Below, one piece after another: positions 41,071-50,249 of a DNA stretch of 64,000 nucleotides. The stretch comes from Massilia endophytica. GTDB lineage: Bacteria; Pseudomonadota; Gammaproteobacteria; Burkholderiales; Burkholderiaceae_D. Positions within the stretch are counted from its first letter, which is position 1, and each line of letters starts with the position of its first letter. Under the pieces are notes generated by a model, which did not search any database, was not told where the DNA came from, and saw only the letters and a list, made by a program, of their open reading frames with translations. A program made the position numbers and the translations under genes. Location of the stretch: the NCBI RefSeq assembly GCF_021165955.1, contig NZ_CP088952.1:868001-932000 (forward strand). Reading direction: 5' to 3'.

Positions 41071-43670
41071 TGAACACTGGATACCGCAAGCCCCTGCCGG
41101 GCACGCAGCTGGATTACTTCGACGCGCGTGCCGCCGTCGAAAGCATCCAGCCCGGCGCGTACGACAAGCTGCCCTACACCTCGCGTGTGCTGGCCGAGAA
41201 CATCGTGCGCCGCTGCGACCCGATGATGGTCGGCGACTCGCTGCGCCAGCTCATCGAGCGCAAGCGCGACCTCGATTTCCCCTGGTTCCCGGCCCGCGTG
41301 GTCTGCCACGACATCCTGGGCCAGACGGCGCTGGTGGACCTGGCTGGCCTGCGCGACGCCATTGCGGAGCAGGGCGGCGATCCCGCCCTCGTCAATCCCG
41401 TGGTGCCGACCCAGCTTGTGGTGGACCACTCGCTGGCCGTGGAATGCGGCGGCTTCGATCCCGATGCCTTCGACAAGAACCGCGCCATCGAGGACCGCCG
41501 CAACGAAGACCGCTTCCACTTCATCGACTGGACCAAGAAGGCCTTCCGCAACGTGGACGTGATCCCTCCGGGGAACGGCATCCTGCACCAGATCAACCTG
41601 GAGCGCATGTCGCCCGTGGTGCAGGTGCTGGATGGCGTGGCCTTCCCGGACACGCTGGTGGGCACCGACTCGCACACCCCCATGGTCGACGCGCTGGGCG
41701 TGATCGCCATCGGCGTGGGCGGCCTCGAAGCGGAAACCGTGATGCTGGGCCGCGCATCCTGGATGCGCCTGCCGGATATCGTCGGCGTCGAGCTCACGGG
41801 CAAGCCGCAGCCGGGCATCACGGCCACGGACATCGTGCTGGCGCTGACCGAATTCCTGCGCAAGGAGAAGGTGGTGTCGGCCTACCTGGAGTTCTATGGC
41901 GAAGGCGCCTCCCGCCTGACCCTGGGCGACCGCGCCACCATCTCCAACATGGCGCCGGAGTTCGGCGCCACCGCGGCCATGTTCTCCATCGACGAGCAGA
42001 CCATCAAGTACCTGAAGCTGACGGGCCGCGACGACGAGCTGGTGAAGCTGGTGGAGCTCTACGCGAAGGAAACCGGCCTGTGGTCGGACAGCCTGAAGAA
42101 TGCCGAGTATGAACGTGTGCTGAGTTTCGACCTGTCCACGGTGGTGCGCAACATCGCCGGTCCATCGAACCCGCACAAGCGCGTGCCGACCTCCGAGCTG
42201 GCCGCGCGCGGCATCAGCGGCAAGGTGGAGAACGAGCCGGGCCTGATGCCGGACGGCGCGGTGATCATTGCCGCCATCACCAGCTGCACCAACACCAACA
42301 ACCCGCGCAACATGATCGCGGCGGGCCTGCTGGCCCGTAACGCCAACAAGGCCGGGCTGCTGCGCAAGTCCTGGGTAAAAAGCTCGCTGGCGCCCGGTTC
42401 CAAGGCCGTGACACTGTACCTGGAAGAAGCGGGCCTGCTGCCCGAGCTGGAGAAGCTGGGCTTCGGCGTGGTCGCCTATGCCTGCACCTCCTGCAATGGC
42501 ATGTCCGGCGCGCTCGATCCCGCCATCCAGAAAGAGATCGTGGACCGCGACCTGTACGCGACCGCCGTCCTCTCCGGCAACCGCAACTTCGACGGACGCA
42601 TCCACCCCTACGCCAAGCAGGCCTTCCTGGCTTCGCCGCCGCTGGTGGTGGCCTACGCCATCGCGGGCACCATCCGTTTCGATATCGAGAAGGACGTGCT
42701 GGGTACGGACGCCCAGGGCAAGCCCGTCACCCTGAAGGACATCTGGCCGAGCGACGAAGAGATCGACGCCATCGTGGCCGCCAGCGTAAAGCCCGACCAC
42801 TTCCGCAAGGTCTACATTCCCATGTTCGCCCGCCAGGAAGACGACGGGGCGAGCGTGAGCCCGCTGTACGACTGGCGCCCGCAGAGCACCTACATCCGCC
42901 GTCCGCCGTACTGGGAAGGCGCGCTGGCAGGCGTGCGCACCCTGCAGGGCATGCGTCCGCTCGCCGTCCTGGGCGACAACATCACTACCGACCACCTGTC
43001 TCCGTCCAACGCCATCATGCTGGACAGCGCTGCTGGAGAGTACCTGGCGAAAATGGGCCTGCCCGAGGAGGACTTCAATTCCTACGCAACCCACCGCGGC
43101 GACCACCTCACCGCGCAGCGCGCCACCTTCGCCAACCCCACGCTGAAGAACGAAATGGTGCTGGGTGAAGACGGCAAGGTGAAGGCCGGTTCCCTGGCCC
43201 GCATCGAGCCCGAAGGCAAAGTGACCCGCATGTGGGAAGCCATCGAGACCTACATGGAACGCAAGCAGCCGCTGATCGTGATCGCTGGCGCAGACTATGG
43301 CCAGGGTTCCTCGCGCGACTGGGCCGCCAAGGGCGTGCGCCTGGCGGGCGTGGAAGCCATCGTCGCCGAGGGCTTCGAGCGTATCCACCGCACGAACCTG
43401 GTGGGTATGGGCGTGCTGCCTCTGGAATTCAAGCCCGGCATCAACCGCCTTACGCTGGGCATCGACGGCAGCGAGACCTACGATGTGCTGGGCGAGCGCA
43501 CTCCGCGCGCCACGCTCACCCTCGTCATCCACCGCAAGAACGGCGAAGATGTGTCGGTGCCCGTCACCTGCCGCCTGGATACGGCGGAAGAAGTGGCGAT
43601 CTATGAAGCGGGCGGCGTGCTGCAGCGCTTCGCCCAGGACTTCCTGGCCAGCACGGCGAAGGCGGCATGA
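41070..43670 (+). CDS. acnD: Fe/S-dependent 2-methylcitrate dehydratase AcnD
   Basis: An 866-aa aconitase-superfamily enzyme dehydrating 2-methylcitrate to 2-methyl-trans-aconitate. 4Fe-4S cluster cysteines are in TSCTNTNNPRNM near residue 410 and ACTSCNGMSG near 475. Swivel-domain GADYGQGSSRDWAAKGVRL near 740 is complete. Together with PrpF it replaces PrpD, as known for Shewanella and betaproteobacteria. Overlaps prpC by one base and prpF by four. Confidence 0.94.
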   Translation: MNTGYRKPLPGTQLDYFDARAAVESIQPGAYDKLPYTSRVLAENIVRRCDPMMVGDSLRQLIERKRDLDFPWFPARVVCHDILGQTALVDLAGLRDAIAEQGGDPALVNPVVPTQLVVDHSLAVECGGFDPDAFDKNRAIEDRRNEDRFHFIDWTKKAFRNVDVIPPGNGILHQINLERMSPVVQVLDGVAFPDTLVGTDSHTPMVDALGVIAIGVGGLEAETVMLGRASWMRLPDIVGVELTGKPQPGITATDIVLALTEFLRKEKVVSAYLEFYGEGASRLTLGDRATISNMAPEFGATAAMFSIDEQTIKYLKLTGRDDELVKLVELYAKETGLWSDSLKNAEYERVLSFDLSTVVRNIAGPSNPHKRVPTSELAARGISGKVENEPGLMPDGAVIIAAITSCTNTNNPRNMIAAGLLARNANKAGLLRKSWVKSSLAPGSKAVTLYLEEAGLLPELEKLGFGVVAYACTSCNGMSGALDPAIQKEIVDRDLYATAVLSGNRNFDGRIHPYAKQAFLASPPLVVAYAIAGTIRFDIEKDVLGTDAQGKPVTLKDIWPSDEEIDAIVAASVKPDHFRKVYIPMFARQEDDGASVSPLYDWRPQSTYIRRPPYWEGALAGVRTLQGMRPLAVLGDNITTDHLSPSNAIMLDSAAGEYLAKMGLPEEDFNSYATHRGDHLTAQRATFANPTLKNEMVLGEDGKVKAGSLARIEPEGKVTRMWEAIETYMERKQPLIVIAGADYGQGSSRDWAAKGVRLAGVEAIVAEGFERIHRTNLVGMGVLPLEFKPGINRLTLGIDGSETYDVLGERTPRATLTLVIHRKNGEDVSVPVTCRLDTAEEVAIYEAGGVLQRFAQDFLASTAKAA

Positions 43671-44857
43671 TGGGCCAGATCCGTATTCCCGCCACCTATA
43701 TGCGCGGCGGCACCAGCAAGGGCGTTTTCTTCCGGCTGCAGGACCTGCCGGAAGCGGCGCAGGCGCCGGGCCCCGTGCGCGATGCGCTTCTCCTGCGCGT
43801 GATCGGCAGCCCCGACCCCTACGGCAAGCAGATCGACGGCATGGGCGGCGCCACCTCGAGCACCAGCAAGACGGTGATTCTCTCGCCCAGCAAGCGGCCG
43901 GACCATGATGTGGACTACCTGTTCGGCCAGGTCTCCATCGACAAGCCTTTCGTGGACTGGAGCGGCAATTGCGGCAATCTGTCCGCCGCGGTGGGCGCCT
44001 TCGCCATCGCCAGCGGCATGGTCGACGCATCGCGCCTGCCGCAGAACGGCATGGCCGTGGTGCGCATCTGGCAGGCCAATATTGGCAAGACCATCATCTC
44101 GCACGTGCCCATTACCAATGGCGCGGTACAGGAGACCGGCGATTTCGAGCTGGATGGCGTGACCTTCCCGGCCGCCGAAGTGCAGCTCGAGTTCATGGAC
44201 CCCGCGGCGGAAGAGGAGGGGGCTGGCGGCGCCATGTTCCCGACCGGGAACCTGGTGGACGACCTGGAAGTGCCGGGCATCGGCACCCTGAAGGCGACCA
44301 TGATCAATGCCGGCATTCCCACCATCTTCGTCAATGCGGACGCCATCGGCTACAACGGCACGGAACTGCAGGATGCGATCAACGGCGACAGCAAGGCGCT
44401 GGCCATGTTCGAGATCATCCGCGCCTACGGCGCCGTGCGTATGGGCCTGATCGGCAATATTGACGAAGCGGCCACGCGCCAGCACACGCCCAAGGTGGCC
44501 TTCGTGGCGCCGCCCACAGGCTACACCGCTTCCAGCGGCAAGCAGGTGGCGGCGCAGGATATCGACCTGCTGGTGCGCGCCCTCTCCATGGGCAAGCTGC
44601 ATCACGCCATGATGGGGACGGCGGCCGTGGCCATCGGCACGGCCGCCGCCATTCCGGGCACGCTGGTCAACCTGGCGGCCGGCGGCGGAGAGCGGCAGGC
44701 GGTGCGCTTCGGCCATCCCTCCGGCACGCTGCGCGTAGGCGCGGAAGCGAAGCTGGAAAACGGCCAGTGGAGCGTGACAAAAGCCATCATGAGCCGCAGC
44801 GCGCGCGTGCTGATGGAAGGCTGGGTGAGGGTGCCGCAAGAGGTCCTTGAACGCTGA
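43667..44857 (+). CDS. prpF: 2-methylaconitate cis-trans isomerase PrpF
   Basis: A 396-aa diaminopimelate-epimerase-fold isomerase converting the trans-aconitate made by AcnD to the cis form. IPATYMRGGTSKGVFF near residue 6 holds the catalytic Lys; DYLFGQVSIDKPFVDWSGNCGNLS near 85 and AIGTAAAIPGTLVN near 320 are family blocks. Start ATG 43667 overlaps the acnD stop. No prpE (propionyl-CoA synthetase) is present in the operon here. Terminator follows. Confidence 0.94.
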   Translation: MMGQIRIPATYMRGGTSKGVFFRLQDLPEAAQAPGPVRDALLLRVIGSPDPYGKQIDGMGGATSSTSKTVILSPSKRPDHDVDYLFGQVSIDKPFVDWSGNCGNLSAAVGAFAIASGMVDASRLPQNGMAVVRIWQANIGKTIISHVPITNGAVQETGDFELDGVTFPAAEVQLEFMDPAAEEEGAGGAMFPTGNLVDDLEVPGIGTLKATMINAGIPTIFVNADAIGYNGTELQDAINGDSKALAMFEIIRAYGAVRMGLIGNIDEAATRQHTPKVAFVAPPTGYTASSGKQVAAQDIDLLVRALSMGKLHHAMMGTAAVAIGTAAAIPGTLVNLAAGGGERQAVRFGHPSGTLRVGAEAKLENGQWSVTKAIMSRSARVLMEGWVRVPQEVLER

Positions 44858-44879
44858 TTTGTGGCTTTCCTGCCTCCCA

Positions 44880-44909
44880 AGGCCCGGCTTGTCCGGGCTT
44901 TGTCTTTTA
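44880..44909 (+). terminator. prp operon terminator
   Basis: GCCCGG-CTTGT-CCGGGC (44882-44898) followed by TTTGTCTTTT, 25 bases after the prpF stop. Confidence 0.75.
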
Positions 44910-44969
44910 CTTGTAGCTACGGCAACCGTCCTGGTTTATGATCCGTAACAAATTACACCACCTTCCTTC

Positions 44970-47900
44970 ATGACGCCTGTGCTGACCAATCCGGATTTCG
45001 TTGCGGATGCCCTGCAATTGATCGGCATGCCGGCCTGCGCCTGCGATGCGGAAGGGATTGTGCTGGCGTCGAATCCGGAACTGGATCTCCTGCTCGAATA
45101 CGATCCTGCGGGGCGCCATGTGGAGGAGCTGCTCGCGCGCCACGTGCGGGCCGAAAACCGGCTGGCGATGGGCGAGGCGCTGGCCGCGGGCGAGCGCAAA
45201 TCGTCCTGGGACAGCTGCCTGCTGTCGGCCAGCGGCCGCTTCATCTCCGTGCAGCTCACGGTCAAGCCCCTGCCGGGCTGCAGCGGCGCCACTATCCTCT
45301 TCGACGATGTGAGCACCGTGCAGCGCGACCAGCGCGCCCTGCGCAAGGCCATGCTGGAGCAGCAGGCAATTCTCGAGAACGCGGCGGTCGGCATCATCTT
45401 CAGCAAGGCCGACGTGATCCAGGAAGTGAATATGCGTGCCGCCGAAATGTTCGGCTACGAGCGGCATGAACTGGAAGGCTCGGGCAGCGACATCATCTAT
45501 CCCTCCCGCGCGGAGTTCGAACGGCTGCGCGAGCAGTATGTGCCGGAACTGGCGAAGGGCCGCTCGCTGACGGTGGAAGTGCCGCTGCGCCGCCACAACG
45601 GCCAGCTGTTCTGGTGCCGTGCCCATGGCCGCGCCATCGACCCCGCCGACATGGACGAGGGCATGGTGTGGATCGTGGAGGACATCAGCGAGCAGCGCGC
45701 CGCCACTGAAGCCACGCGCCAGCTGGTGCTGGAGCAGAAGGCGATCCTGGACAATGCCTCCGTCGGCATCCTGTTCACCAAGAACCAGGTGCTCATGCGC
45801 TGCAATCCGCGCATGGCCGAGATGTTCGGCTACACGCCGGAAGAGATGATGGGCCGCCATGCCAGCGAGGTATTCACTTCGCAGGAAGTGTACGCGGAAT
45901 TCGGCAAGGAGGCCGGCCCCTTCCTCAGCACCGGCAGGCCTTTCGAGAAAAAGGAGTTCCAGTTCCGGCGCAAGGACGGCGCCCTGTTCTGGTGCCGCGT
46001 GCGCGCCAAGGCGGTGGACCACGAGCACAATGACGGCGGCACCATCTGGATTCTGGAAGACGTGACGCAGTCGCGCCAGACGCAGCTCGAGGTCGAGGCC
46101 ATCATGACCAACGCCTCGATCAGTATCCTCTTCACCAAGAACCGCGTCATCACCCGCTACAACAAGGGCTTCGCCGAGATGTTCCGCTACGACGGCGACG
46201 AGGGCCTTGGCATGCCGGGCGTTTCGCTCTATCCCTCGCAGGAAGCCTACGACAGGCTGGGCGCGCTGGCCACGCCCTTCCTCAGCGTGGCAAAGCCCTT
46301 CCAGACGGAAGTGGAGATGCGCCGCAAGGACAACACCACCTTCTGGGCCCAGCTGATCGCCTACGTGGTCAATCCCGACGATCCATCCCAGGGCACGATC
46401 TGGATCGCGGAGGACCGCACCGAGCACAAGGCCGCCGAGGAATCGCTGCGCAATGCCCTGCTGGAGAACGAGGCCATCCTGCAAAGCGCGGTGCTCGGCA
46501 TCTCCGTGTGCGAGAACGGCCGCAACCTGCGCAACAACGCCAAGATGGAAGAGCTGTTCGGCTATGCGCCGGGCGAGATGGCGAACCTCAGCGTGCAGGC
46601 CTTCTATCCGGACCGCGAGGCATGGGACCAGGCGCGCAGGGAGACGGCCGCCGACTTCAGCGCGGGCCGCGTGAGCTCGCAGGAGCTGGAGCTGGTTCGC
46701 AAGGATGGCACGCGCTTCTGGGGCCGCATCTCCGGCCGCCCCTTCGACCTGAGCAAACCGAAGGGCCGCTCCGTCTGGCTGGTGGACGACGTGACGGCGC
46801 GCCGCGAAGCGGCCGACGCCATCCGCCGCGCACGCGACGATCTGGAAGTGCGGGTGCTGGAACGCACCGCCGAACTGGCGGGCGCCAACGCCATGCTGCA
46901 GGGCGAGATCGTGGAGCGGCGCCAGGCCGAGGCCCGCGTGCACCACATGGCCTACCACGACAGCCTCACCGGCCTGCCCAACCGCGCCCTGCTGGCGGAC
47001 CGCCTGGACCGCGCCATGCTGTCGGCCCAGCGCTCGGACCGCAAGCTGGCCGTGATGTTCCTGGACCTGGACCGCTTCAAGACCATCAACGACTCCCTGG
47101 GCCACCTGACGGGCGACCTGCTGCTTAAAGAAGTGGCCGGGCGCCTGTGCCGCGCCGTGCGCGCCAGCGACACCGTGGCCCGCCTGGGCGGCGACGAATT
47201 CGTGGTGCTGCTGCCGGGAATGCACAAGTCCGAAGAGGCGGTGCAGGTGGCGGAGAAGATCATCGAGATCCTGTCCGCGCCCATCGACCTGGAGGAGCAC
47301 AGGCTGCACGTCACGCCCTCCATCGGCATCTGCGTCTATCCGGACGACGGCCAGGACGTGGAAACCCTGATGCGCCACGCCGACGCGGCCATGTACCACG
47401 CCAAGGCGGCGGGCCGCAACAACTACCAGTTCTTCACGCAGAAGATGAACCTGACGGCGGCCCACCACTTCGAGCTGGAGAACAGCCTGCGCGGCGCGCT
47501 CGCCAGCGGCGAATTCGAGCTGCACTTCCAGCCCATCATGGATATCGGCACGCGCCGCCTGCACACGCTGGAAGTGCTGCTGCGCTGGCGCCGTCCCGGC
47601 CACGGCCTTGTGATGCCGGACCAGTTCATCTCCCTGATCGAGGAGAACGGCCTGATCGTGCCGATCGGGGAATGGGTGATACGCCGCGCCTGCGAACAGA
47701 GCGTGCAGTGGCTGCGCGAAGGGCTCGAGCCGGTGCCGCTGGCAGTGAACCTTTCGCCGCGCCAGTTCATGCACCGCGGCCTGGTGGACGCGATCCGCCG
47801 CATTCTGGACGAAACGGGTATCGACCCCTCGATGATCGAATTCGAGATCACGGAAACGGCGCTGATGCAGCACGGGGAGCACACGCTCGCCGTGCTTGAC

Positions 47901-48239
47901 CAGATCAACGACATGGGCATCCGCCTGTCCATCGACGATTTCGGCACCGGCTATTCAAGCCTGGCTTACCTGAAGCGCTTCCCGGTGAAGAAGATCAAGA
48001 TCGACCGCGCCTTCGTGAAGGACCTGGAACACAGCGCGGAAGACCGCGCCATCGTGGCCGCCATCATTGCGCTCTCGGACAGCATGCAGCTCTCCGTGGT
48101 GGCCGAAGGCGTGGAAACGGAAGGGCACTTCGACCTGCTGCAGCGCCAGGGCTGCCAGTACGCACAGGGCTACCTCTTCTCCCAGCCTGTTCCCTGCGCG
48201 AACGCGCAGAACATGTTGCAGAGGATTGCGGCAGCCTAG
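44970..48239 (+). CDS. Multi-PAS GGDEF-EAL cyclic di-GMP protein
   Basis: A 1089-aa signalling protein. About five PAS domains run from residue 10 to 620; repeats 2-5 share the phrases AILENAAVGIIF, AILDNASVGILF, IMTNASISILF and AILQSAVLGISV, showing internal duplication. After a coiled linker (RRARDDLEVRVLERTAEL) come a GGDEF domain with intact RLGGDEFVVLLPG near 739 and an EAL domain whose signature is TLEVLLRW (EVL, Glu near 868). NLSPRQF, FEITETAL, DDFGTGYSSLAYLK near 989 and VAEGVETEG are present. It may be a phosphodiesterase, a cyclase or both. No membrane segment is visible, so it should be cytoplasmic. Confidence 0.92.
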   Translation: MTPVLTNPDFVADALQLIGMPACACDAEGIVLASNPELDLLLEYDPAGRHVEELLARHVRAENRLAMGEALAAGERKSSWDSCLLSASGRFISVQLTVKPLPGCSGATILFDDVSTVQRDQRALRKAMLEQQAILENAAVGIIFSKADVIQEVNMRAAEMFGYERHELEGSGSDIIYPSRAEFERLREQYVPELAKGRSLTVEVPLRRHNGQLFWCRAHGRAIDPADMDEGMVWIVEDISEQRAATEATRQLVLEQKAILDNASVGILFTKNQVLMRCNPRMAEMFGYTPEEMMGRHASEVFTSQEVYAEFGKEAGPFLSTGRPFEKKEFQFRRKDGALFWCRVRAKAVDHEHNDGGTIWILEDVTQSRQTQLEVEAIMTNASISILFTKNRVITRYNKGFAEMFRYDGDEGLGMPGVSLYPSQEAYDRLGALATPFLSVAKPFQTEVEMRRKDNTTFWAQLIAYVVNPDDPSQGTIWIAEDRTEHKAAEESLRNALLENEAILQSAVLGISVCENGRNLRNNAKMEELFGYAPGEMANLSVQAFYPDREAWDQARRETAADFSAGRVSSQELELVRKDGTRFWGRISGRPFDLSKPKGRSVWLVDDVTARREAADAIRRARDDLEVRVLERTAELAGANAMLQGEIVERRQAEARVHHMAYHDSLTGLPNRALLADRLDRAMLSAQRSDRKLAVMFLDLDRFKTINDSLGHLTGDLLLKEVAGRLCRAVRASDTVARLGGDEFVVLLPGMHKSEEAVQVAEKIIEILSAPIDLEEHRLHVTPSIGICVYPDDGQDVETLMRHADAAMYHAKAAGRNNYQFFTQKMNLTAAHHFELENSLRGALASGEFELHFQPIMDIGTRRLHTLEVLLRWRRPGHGLVMPDQFISLIEENGLIVPIGEWVIRRACEQSVQWLREGLEPVPLAVNLSPRQFMHRGLVDAIRRILDETGIDPSMIEFEITETALMQHGEHTLAVLDQINDMGIRLSIDDFGTGYSSLAYLKRFPVKKIKIDRAFVKDLEHSAEDRAIVAAIIALSDSMQLSVVAEGVETEGHFDLLQRQGCQYAQGYLFSQPVPCANAQNMLQRIAAA

Positions 48240-49000
48240 GAAAGCGTGGCGATCACGGGCGCGTGATCGGAAGGCTGCTTCCACTTGCGCGGCGCGCGGT
48301 CGATGCGGCATTCCGTGCAGCGCGCGGCCAGCGGGGCGGACAGCAGGATATGGTCGATGCGCAGGCCCTGGTTCTTCTGGAAGCGCAGCATCCGGTAGTC
48401 CCACCAGCTGAAGGTCTTTTCCGGCTGTTCGAAGAGGCGGTAGGAATCCACCAGTCCCACGGCCATGATCTCCTGCAGCGCCGCGCGCTCCCTGGGCGAC
48501 ACATGCACCTCGCCTTCCCAGGCGGCCGGGTCGTGCACGTCGCGGTCTTCCGGCGCCACGTTGTAGTCGCCCAGCACTGCCAGCTGGGGATTGTGCGCCA
48601 GCTCCTCGGCCAGCCAGTCGCGCAGCGACTGCATCCAGCCCAGCTTGTAGACATACTTGTCCGAATCCACCGCCTGGCCGTTGGGCACATAGGCGCACAC
48701 GATGCGCATGCCGCCGATGGTGGCGGCCAGGATGCGCTGCTGCTCGTCCGGATACTTCGGGTTGTTGCGCACCACCTCGCTCATCGGCAGCCGGGACAGG
48801 ATGGCCACTCCGTTATAGGTTTTCTGGCCGCTGAATTCGACCTGGTAACCGGCCGCCTCGATTTCCGCGCGGGGGAATTTATCGTCCGTGAGCTTCGTTT
48901 CCTGGATGCAGAGAATATCCACGGGATTTTCCTGCAGCCAATTTAACAGATGGGGCAGGCGGACATTCAGGGAATTAACATTCCAAGTGGCAATCTTCAT
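48236..49000 (-). CDS. xthA: Exodeoxyribonuclease III
   Basis: A 254-aa AP endonuclease/3'-5' exonuclease for base-excision repair. MKIATWNVNSLNVRL contains the metal-binding Asn, CIQETKLTDDKFP the catalytic Glu near residue 34, VLGDYNVAPEDRDVHDP the Asp/Asn pair near 145, and LRIDHILLS plus SDHAPVIATL the Asp-His. Length is normal. Its stop codon overlaps that of the PAS-GGDEF-EAL gene within CCTAGG, with no terminator between them. Confidence 0.94.
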   Translation of the reverse strand: MKIATWNVNSLNVRLPHLLNWLQENPVDILCIQETKLTDDKFPRAEIEAAGYQVEFSGQKTYNGVAILSRLPMSEVVRNNPKYPDEQQRILAATIGGMRIVCAYVPNGQAVDSDKYVYKLGWMQSLRDWLAEELAHNPQLAVLGDYNVAPEDRDVHDPAAWEGEVHVSPRERAALQEIMAVGLVDSYRLFEQPEKTFSWWDYRMLRFQKNQGLRIDHILLSAPLAARCTECRIDRAPRKWKQPSDHAPVIATLS

Positions 49001-49405
49001 TTCGCATCCTCTCGTGAAGGCCGCATCTTACCTCAAGCGTGCGCGGTCAGGAAATTGCTTTGGATTACAATTCAAGGACAAAATATTGCAAAGAGTTACT
49101 TTATTTGTTCGGCAACAAGAGCAGCAAGGCTTATTTATGCGGCAAAATAGGGACGCGCGAAAAAATGATTGCTGTTCGCGCCTCCCAGTTATCAAAATAG
49201 TACTAAAATCCATTCAGGCGGCCCCAAAACGTAATATACTTACCGCTGTCCGGCATGGACGCTCCGATCCGGTTGGTTTGTTGCAACACTGGATTGTTGC
49301 TGTCAGAAAAAATTTCTCCATAGCATGTTGTTTTGCGTTAATAAGTGGTACTATTGGGAAATAAAACAGGTATAACGTGCTAAGCATCTGGTAAAAAGGA
49401 CGACA
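49001..49405. other. Gene-poor, AT-rich 405-base gap with an isolated hairpin
   Basis: No convincing reading frame. The stretch 49060-49400 is clearly richer in A/T than its surroundings. GGGA-C-GCGCGAA (49150-49161) pairs with TTCGCGC-C-TCCC (49175-49186), an 11-bp stem with one mismatch and a 13-base loop. GTCC-GGCAT-GGAC is a second small stem near 49249. Promoters for xthA (minus) and for the gene at 49406 (plus) must lie here. GGTATAACG at 49370 could be a -10 for the latter, and AAAAAGGA precedes its ATG. Confidence 0.4.
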
Positions 49406-49744
49406 ATGCGAACTGCATTTGAAGCATGGGCTGCGCGTGACGGTCACATCGTACGCCGCCGCGAAGACAAACCAGACGAGTATCTGGTCTACGAAACGCA
49501 ACGCCGCTGGGTCATCTGGCAAGCGGCGCTGGAGCATGGCAAGACGCCAGCGCGCCGCACCGCCGCCAAGAGCGCGGTCCAGCGCCCGGCCACCATTGGG
49601 GCCGACGAGGCCACCGTTCGCACCCAGGTGCTGAACGAGGTGCTCGATGCGTTCTCTGGCTTGCAGGGTAATAAGGGCATGGAAGACATCATGAATGTCA
49701 TCCAGGGTCTGAAGCAGAAGCAGCAGTCACAGTCAGCCGACTAG
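49406..49744 (+). CDS. Small protein of unknown function
   Basis: A 112-aa soluble protein, no signal peptide. FEAWAARDGHIVRRREDKPDEYLVYETQRRWVIWQAALEHG forms a compact N-terminal unit with the W..WqaA pattern seen in many short phage-like and betaproteobacterial proteins; the middle is basic and Ala-rich (TPARRTAAKSAVQRP), and the end is polar, Gln-rich (IQGLKQKQQSQSAD). The basic segment suggests nucleic-acid contact, which is speculation. ATG 49406 has AAAAAGGA about 6 bases before it. It is 6 bases upstream of a lipoprotein gene and probably cotranscribed. Confidence 0.6.
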   Translation: MRTAFEAWAARDGHIVRRREDKPDEYLVYETQRRWVIWQAALEHGKTPARRTAAKSAVQRPATIGADEATVRTQVLNEVLDAFSGLQGNKGMEDIMNVIQGLKQKQQSQSAD

Positions 49745-49750
49745 GACTGC

Positions 49751-50230
49751 ATGCGACGCTGGCCCTCCGCTCTGGCCGGCGCCACCCTCCGGGTGCGCAC
49801 CGGCCTGCCGACCGCCGTTCTGGCGGCGTCGGCGCTGGCTGGCTGCGCGACCATGACCGAGCCGGTCGATCAATACGTGATGGTGCAGACGGTGCTCGAC
49901 CACCAGCAGGTGGCGGGCGTGGGCTGCGTGCTGTCCAATGATGTGGGGCGCTGGTTTGTCACGTCGCCGGGCCGGGTGCAGATCCGCAAGAGCGCGGCGC
50001 CCCTGGTGGTCGACTGCCGCAGCGGCGATGCCTGGACCGTCGACCGTATCGATCCGAAGCAGAACAGCTCGAAGTGGGGGAATATCCTCCTGACGGCAGG
50101 CGCCGGCCAGGTGGTGGACCGCCAGACGGGCGCGGGCTTCGATTACCCGGCCACGCTCACGGTCATCCTGCGCCGCGGCGAACGCGGCGACGCAAGAATG
50201 GCGCCGCCCGCAGGCAGCGCCGTCTACTAA
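49751..50230 (+). CDS. Predicted lipoprotein of unknown function
   Basis: A 159-aa protein with a lipobox LAGC at about residue 31 (LPTAVLAASALAGC), so it should be anchored in a membrane. The mature part is a beta-rich domain: YVMVQTVLDHQQVAGVGCVLSNDVGRWFVTSPGRVQI and YPATLTVILRR, with two further cysteines (GCVLS, VDCRSG) that may pair. I do not recognise the family. The signal region is long (30 residues). Neighbour of the unknown gene at 49406; convergent with pepA 19 bases away. Confidence 0.65.
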   Translation: MRRWPSALAGATLRVRTGLPTAVLAASALAGCATMTEPVDQYVMVQTVLDHQQVAGVGCVLSNDVGRWFVTSPGRVQIRKSAAPLVVDCRSGDAWTVDRIDPKQNSSKWGNILLTAGAGQVVDRQTGAGFDYPATLTVILRRGERGDARMAPPAGSAVY

Positions 50231-50249
50231 GCGCCTTAAGCGGCCCGGC

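Noticed and set aside
41019..44030. A 1003-codon open frame on the minus strand
   Set aside because: It is antisense to acnD and prpF. Composition is His/Arg/Ala-rich low complexity, as expected for a shadow frame in GC-rich coding DNA, and no motif is present.
45350..46500. Repeated DNA segments
   Set aside because: They correspond to tandem PAS domains of one protein and have diverged at the DNA level; no separate mobile or CRISPR repeat.
44907..47882. A 991-codon open frame on the minus strand opposite the PAS-GGDEF-EAL gene
   Set aside because: The repeated His/Leu/Val pattern mirrors the codons of the PAS repeats on the other strand; no ribosome site and no recognised domain.
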